5,825 bases of DNA from an uncultured Butyricicoccus sp. Its GTDB lineage: Bacteria > Bacillota > Clostridia > Oscillospirales > Butyricicoccaceae. Below the pieces are notes generated by a model. The model was not told the origin of the DNA. It saw nothing but the letters and a program-made list of their open reading frames with translations, and made no database searches. Made by a program: the position numbers and the translations under genes. The stretch spans positions 1-5,825 of the forward strand of contig USLE01000095.1 in NCBI GenBank assembly GCA_900555465.1, written 5' to 3'. How positions within the stretch are numbered: position 1 is the stretch's first letter; every line of letters starts with the position of its first letter. This document shows positions 4,659-5,825 of the stretch, one piece after another.

Positions 4659-5825
4659 TCAAAACTCCATGAACGACATGCAGTCGACATAATAATCCAT
4701 GAACGCCGGGCTGGCCGAGAGCGACAGCTCGGTCGCCTGCTGCGCCATCTGCTCGGATCTTTCGCGCAGGGACTTGTTCATCAGCAGCATGGACGCGCCG
4801 CCCAGCGCGCCGTTGCCGATAAACCCGGTCTTGTCGCGCAGCGCCGCCGGGAACAGGCCGATCGCGCAGGCGGAGTCAAAGTTCATCGAGCTGCCGAAGC
4901 CGCCCGCGATGCAGAAGCGCTCGACGTCCGCCGCGTCCACGCCCTCCTCCTCGAGCAGGGTGATCAGGCCCGCGCAGATCGCGGACTTGGCCAGCTGGAT
5001 CTGGCGCACGTCGCGCTGGTCGATCTGCACGCCGCTGCCGCCGATGGCGAAATCCTCCTCGAGGAAGCCCGAGTCGTCGATTGCCCCGGTCTCCAGCATG
5101 ACCGCGAGTGCATCCAGGATGCCCGAGCCGCATACGCCCCTGGCGGGCTGATCCTGCACGGTCTCAAAGCGGATCGCATCCCCCTCGCGCCACACCGCGC
5201 GCACCGCGCCCGGCGCTGCGGGCATGCCGCAGGACAGCCCCGCACCCTCAAAGGCCGGGCCGGCCGCGGTCGAGCAGCAGAGCAGCCTGCCGTCCTTCGC
5301 AAGCGCCATTTCGCCGTTCGTGCCGATGTCCGCGAGCAGCTGCACACCGCCGGACAGCATATCGGACGCGAGGATCGCGCACACGATGTCCGCGCCCACA
5401 TACGCGCCGATGCAGCGCGGCAGATAGACCGGCGCGCCCGCCAGCGTGCGGCGGCTCATGCAGCCGAAGTGCGACTGCACATCAAACGGCACGACCGCGA
5501 GCGAGGCCGGGTCCAGCCCCTCGTACAGGTGCAGCATGGTGGTGTTGCCCGTGACGACCGACTCCTCGATGCGCTCGACGCCCGCCTCGCGCAGGCATTC
5601 TGCGGCCATGTGCTCAAGCTGGTCGTTGATGCGGCCCGAGAGCACGTCCAGCCCCTCGGTCTTGCACGCCTCGATGCGCGAGATCACGTCCGCACCAAAG
5701 CCGCGCTGCGCGTTTTCCGCGAGCCGCTCGGCGAGCACCGCGCCGCTTGCGCGGTCAAACAGCTGCATGGCGACCGTCGTCGTGCCGATGTCCACCGCGA
5801 TGCCGTATCCGCTCTCGGTGTGCTC
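4659..5825 (-). CDS. ASKHA-type corrinoid protein activator (RACo/RamA-like, DUF4445), 5' end beyond window
   Basis: 388 residues are visible and the reading frame is open to the right edge, so the true start lies outside. The GTG at 5795 falls in the middle of the phosphate-1 motif context (GYGIAVDIGTTTVA) and is not the start. Family members use ATP to drive reduction of an inactive Co(II) corrinoid protein to Co(I) in methyltransferase and demethylase systems. Visible landmarks, numbered from the edge, are: VDIGTTT at 11-17; VTGNTTMLHLYEGLDP at about 91-105, typical of the RACo middle domain; ADIGTNGEM at 165-173, the second phosphate motif; AAGPAFEGAG at about 187-196; GVCGSGILDAL at about 230-240; and AGGFGSSMN at about 307-315, the adenosine-binding loop. 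There is no C-terminal Cys-rich 4Fe-4S module as in methanogen RamA. An N-terminal 2Fe-2S domain as in RACo cannot be judged. The corrinoid protein it serves is not in view. Confidence 0.85.
   Translation of the reverse strand, partial: EHTESGYGIAVDIGTTTVAMQLFDRASGAVLAERLAENAQRGFGADVISRIEACKTEGLDVLSGRINDQLEHMAAECLREAGVERIEESVVTGNTTMLHLYEGLDPASLAVVPFDVQSHFGCMSRRTLAGAPVYLPRCIGAYVGADIVCAILASDMLSGGVQLLADIGTNGEMALAKDGRLLCCSTAAGPAFEGAGLSCGMPAAPGAVRAVWREGDAIRFETVQDQPARGVCGSGILDALAVMLETGAIDDSGFLEEDFAIGGSGVQIDQRDVRQIQLAKSAICAGLITLLEEEGVDAADVERFCIAGGFGSSMNFDSACAIGLFPAALRDKTGFIGNGALGGASMLLMNKSLRERSEQMAQQATELSLSASPAFMDYYVDCMSFMEF

Overview
The window is GC-rich DNA, probably from an anaerobic Gram-positive bacterium of the class Clostridia. 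A gut Oscillospiraceae/Butyricicoccaceae-type genome is my inference. It rests on the lipoprotein signal and liv protein style, strong AAAGGAGG-type ribosome sites, high GC, and a corrinoid-activator gene of the RACo/DUF4445 family next door. No 16S gene or other taxonomic marker is present. Every protein gene I can support lies on the minus strand, so the window is read from right to left.

From the right edge: (1) 5825-4659 is the C-terminal part of an ASKHA-type corrinoid-activating ATPase, cut by the window edge. It is closed by a clear minus-strand intrinsic terminator at 4647-4614. (2) 4613-4297 is a gene-free control region. It holds a GC-rich dyad block, then an AT-rich segment with a dyad and a weak CodY-like match, then a promoter with a perfect TATAAT box, then a leader of about 68 nt. 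(3) 4296-3106 is livK, a branched-chain amino acid (or related amino acid) binding lipoprotein. (4) 3105-2726 is an unusually long spacer inside the operon, packed with consecutive hairpins. (5) 2725-1844 livH, 1830-745 livM and 743-1 livG follow in tight order. They encode two permeases and the first ATPase of the same ABC importer. livG is cut a few codons short, and livF would be expected just past the left edge.

The liv proteins form one import machine. LivK is anchored outside the membrane and captures the amino acid, LivH and LivM form the channel, and LivG (with an unseen LivF) hydrolyses ATP. livH, livM and livG are separated by 13 and 1 nt and look translationally coupled.

The most interesting part is the livK-livH spacer (about 2775-3107). 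It contains at least seven hairpins, several nearly abutting. Wherever a stem is imperfect in a way that distinguishes the strands, it reads as G-U on the plus strand and as A-C on the minus strand. The last hairpin is followed by five T on the plus strand, overlapping the livK stop codon. I infer either a structured plus-strand RNA lying antisense inside the operon, or an inserted repeat element with plus-strand polarity. In either case the same DNA could also act in the liv mRNA as a stability or processing barrier that keeps LivK more abundant than the permease. I do not recognise it as a known RNA family.
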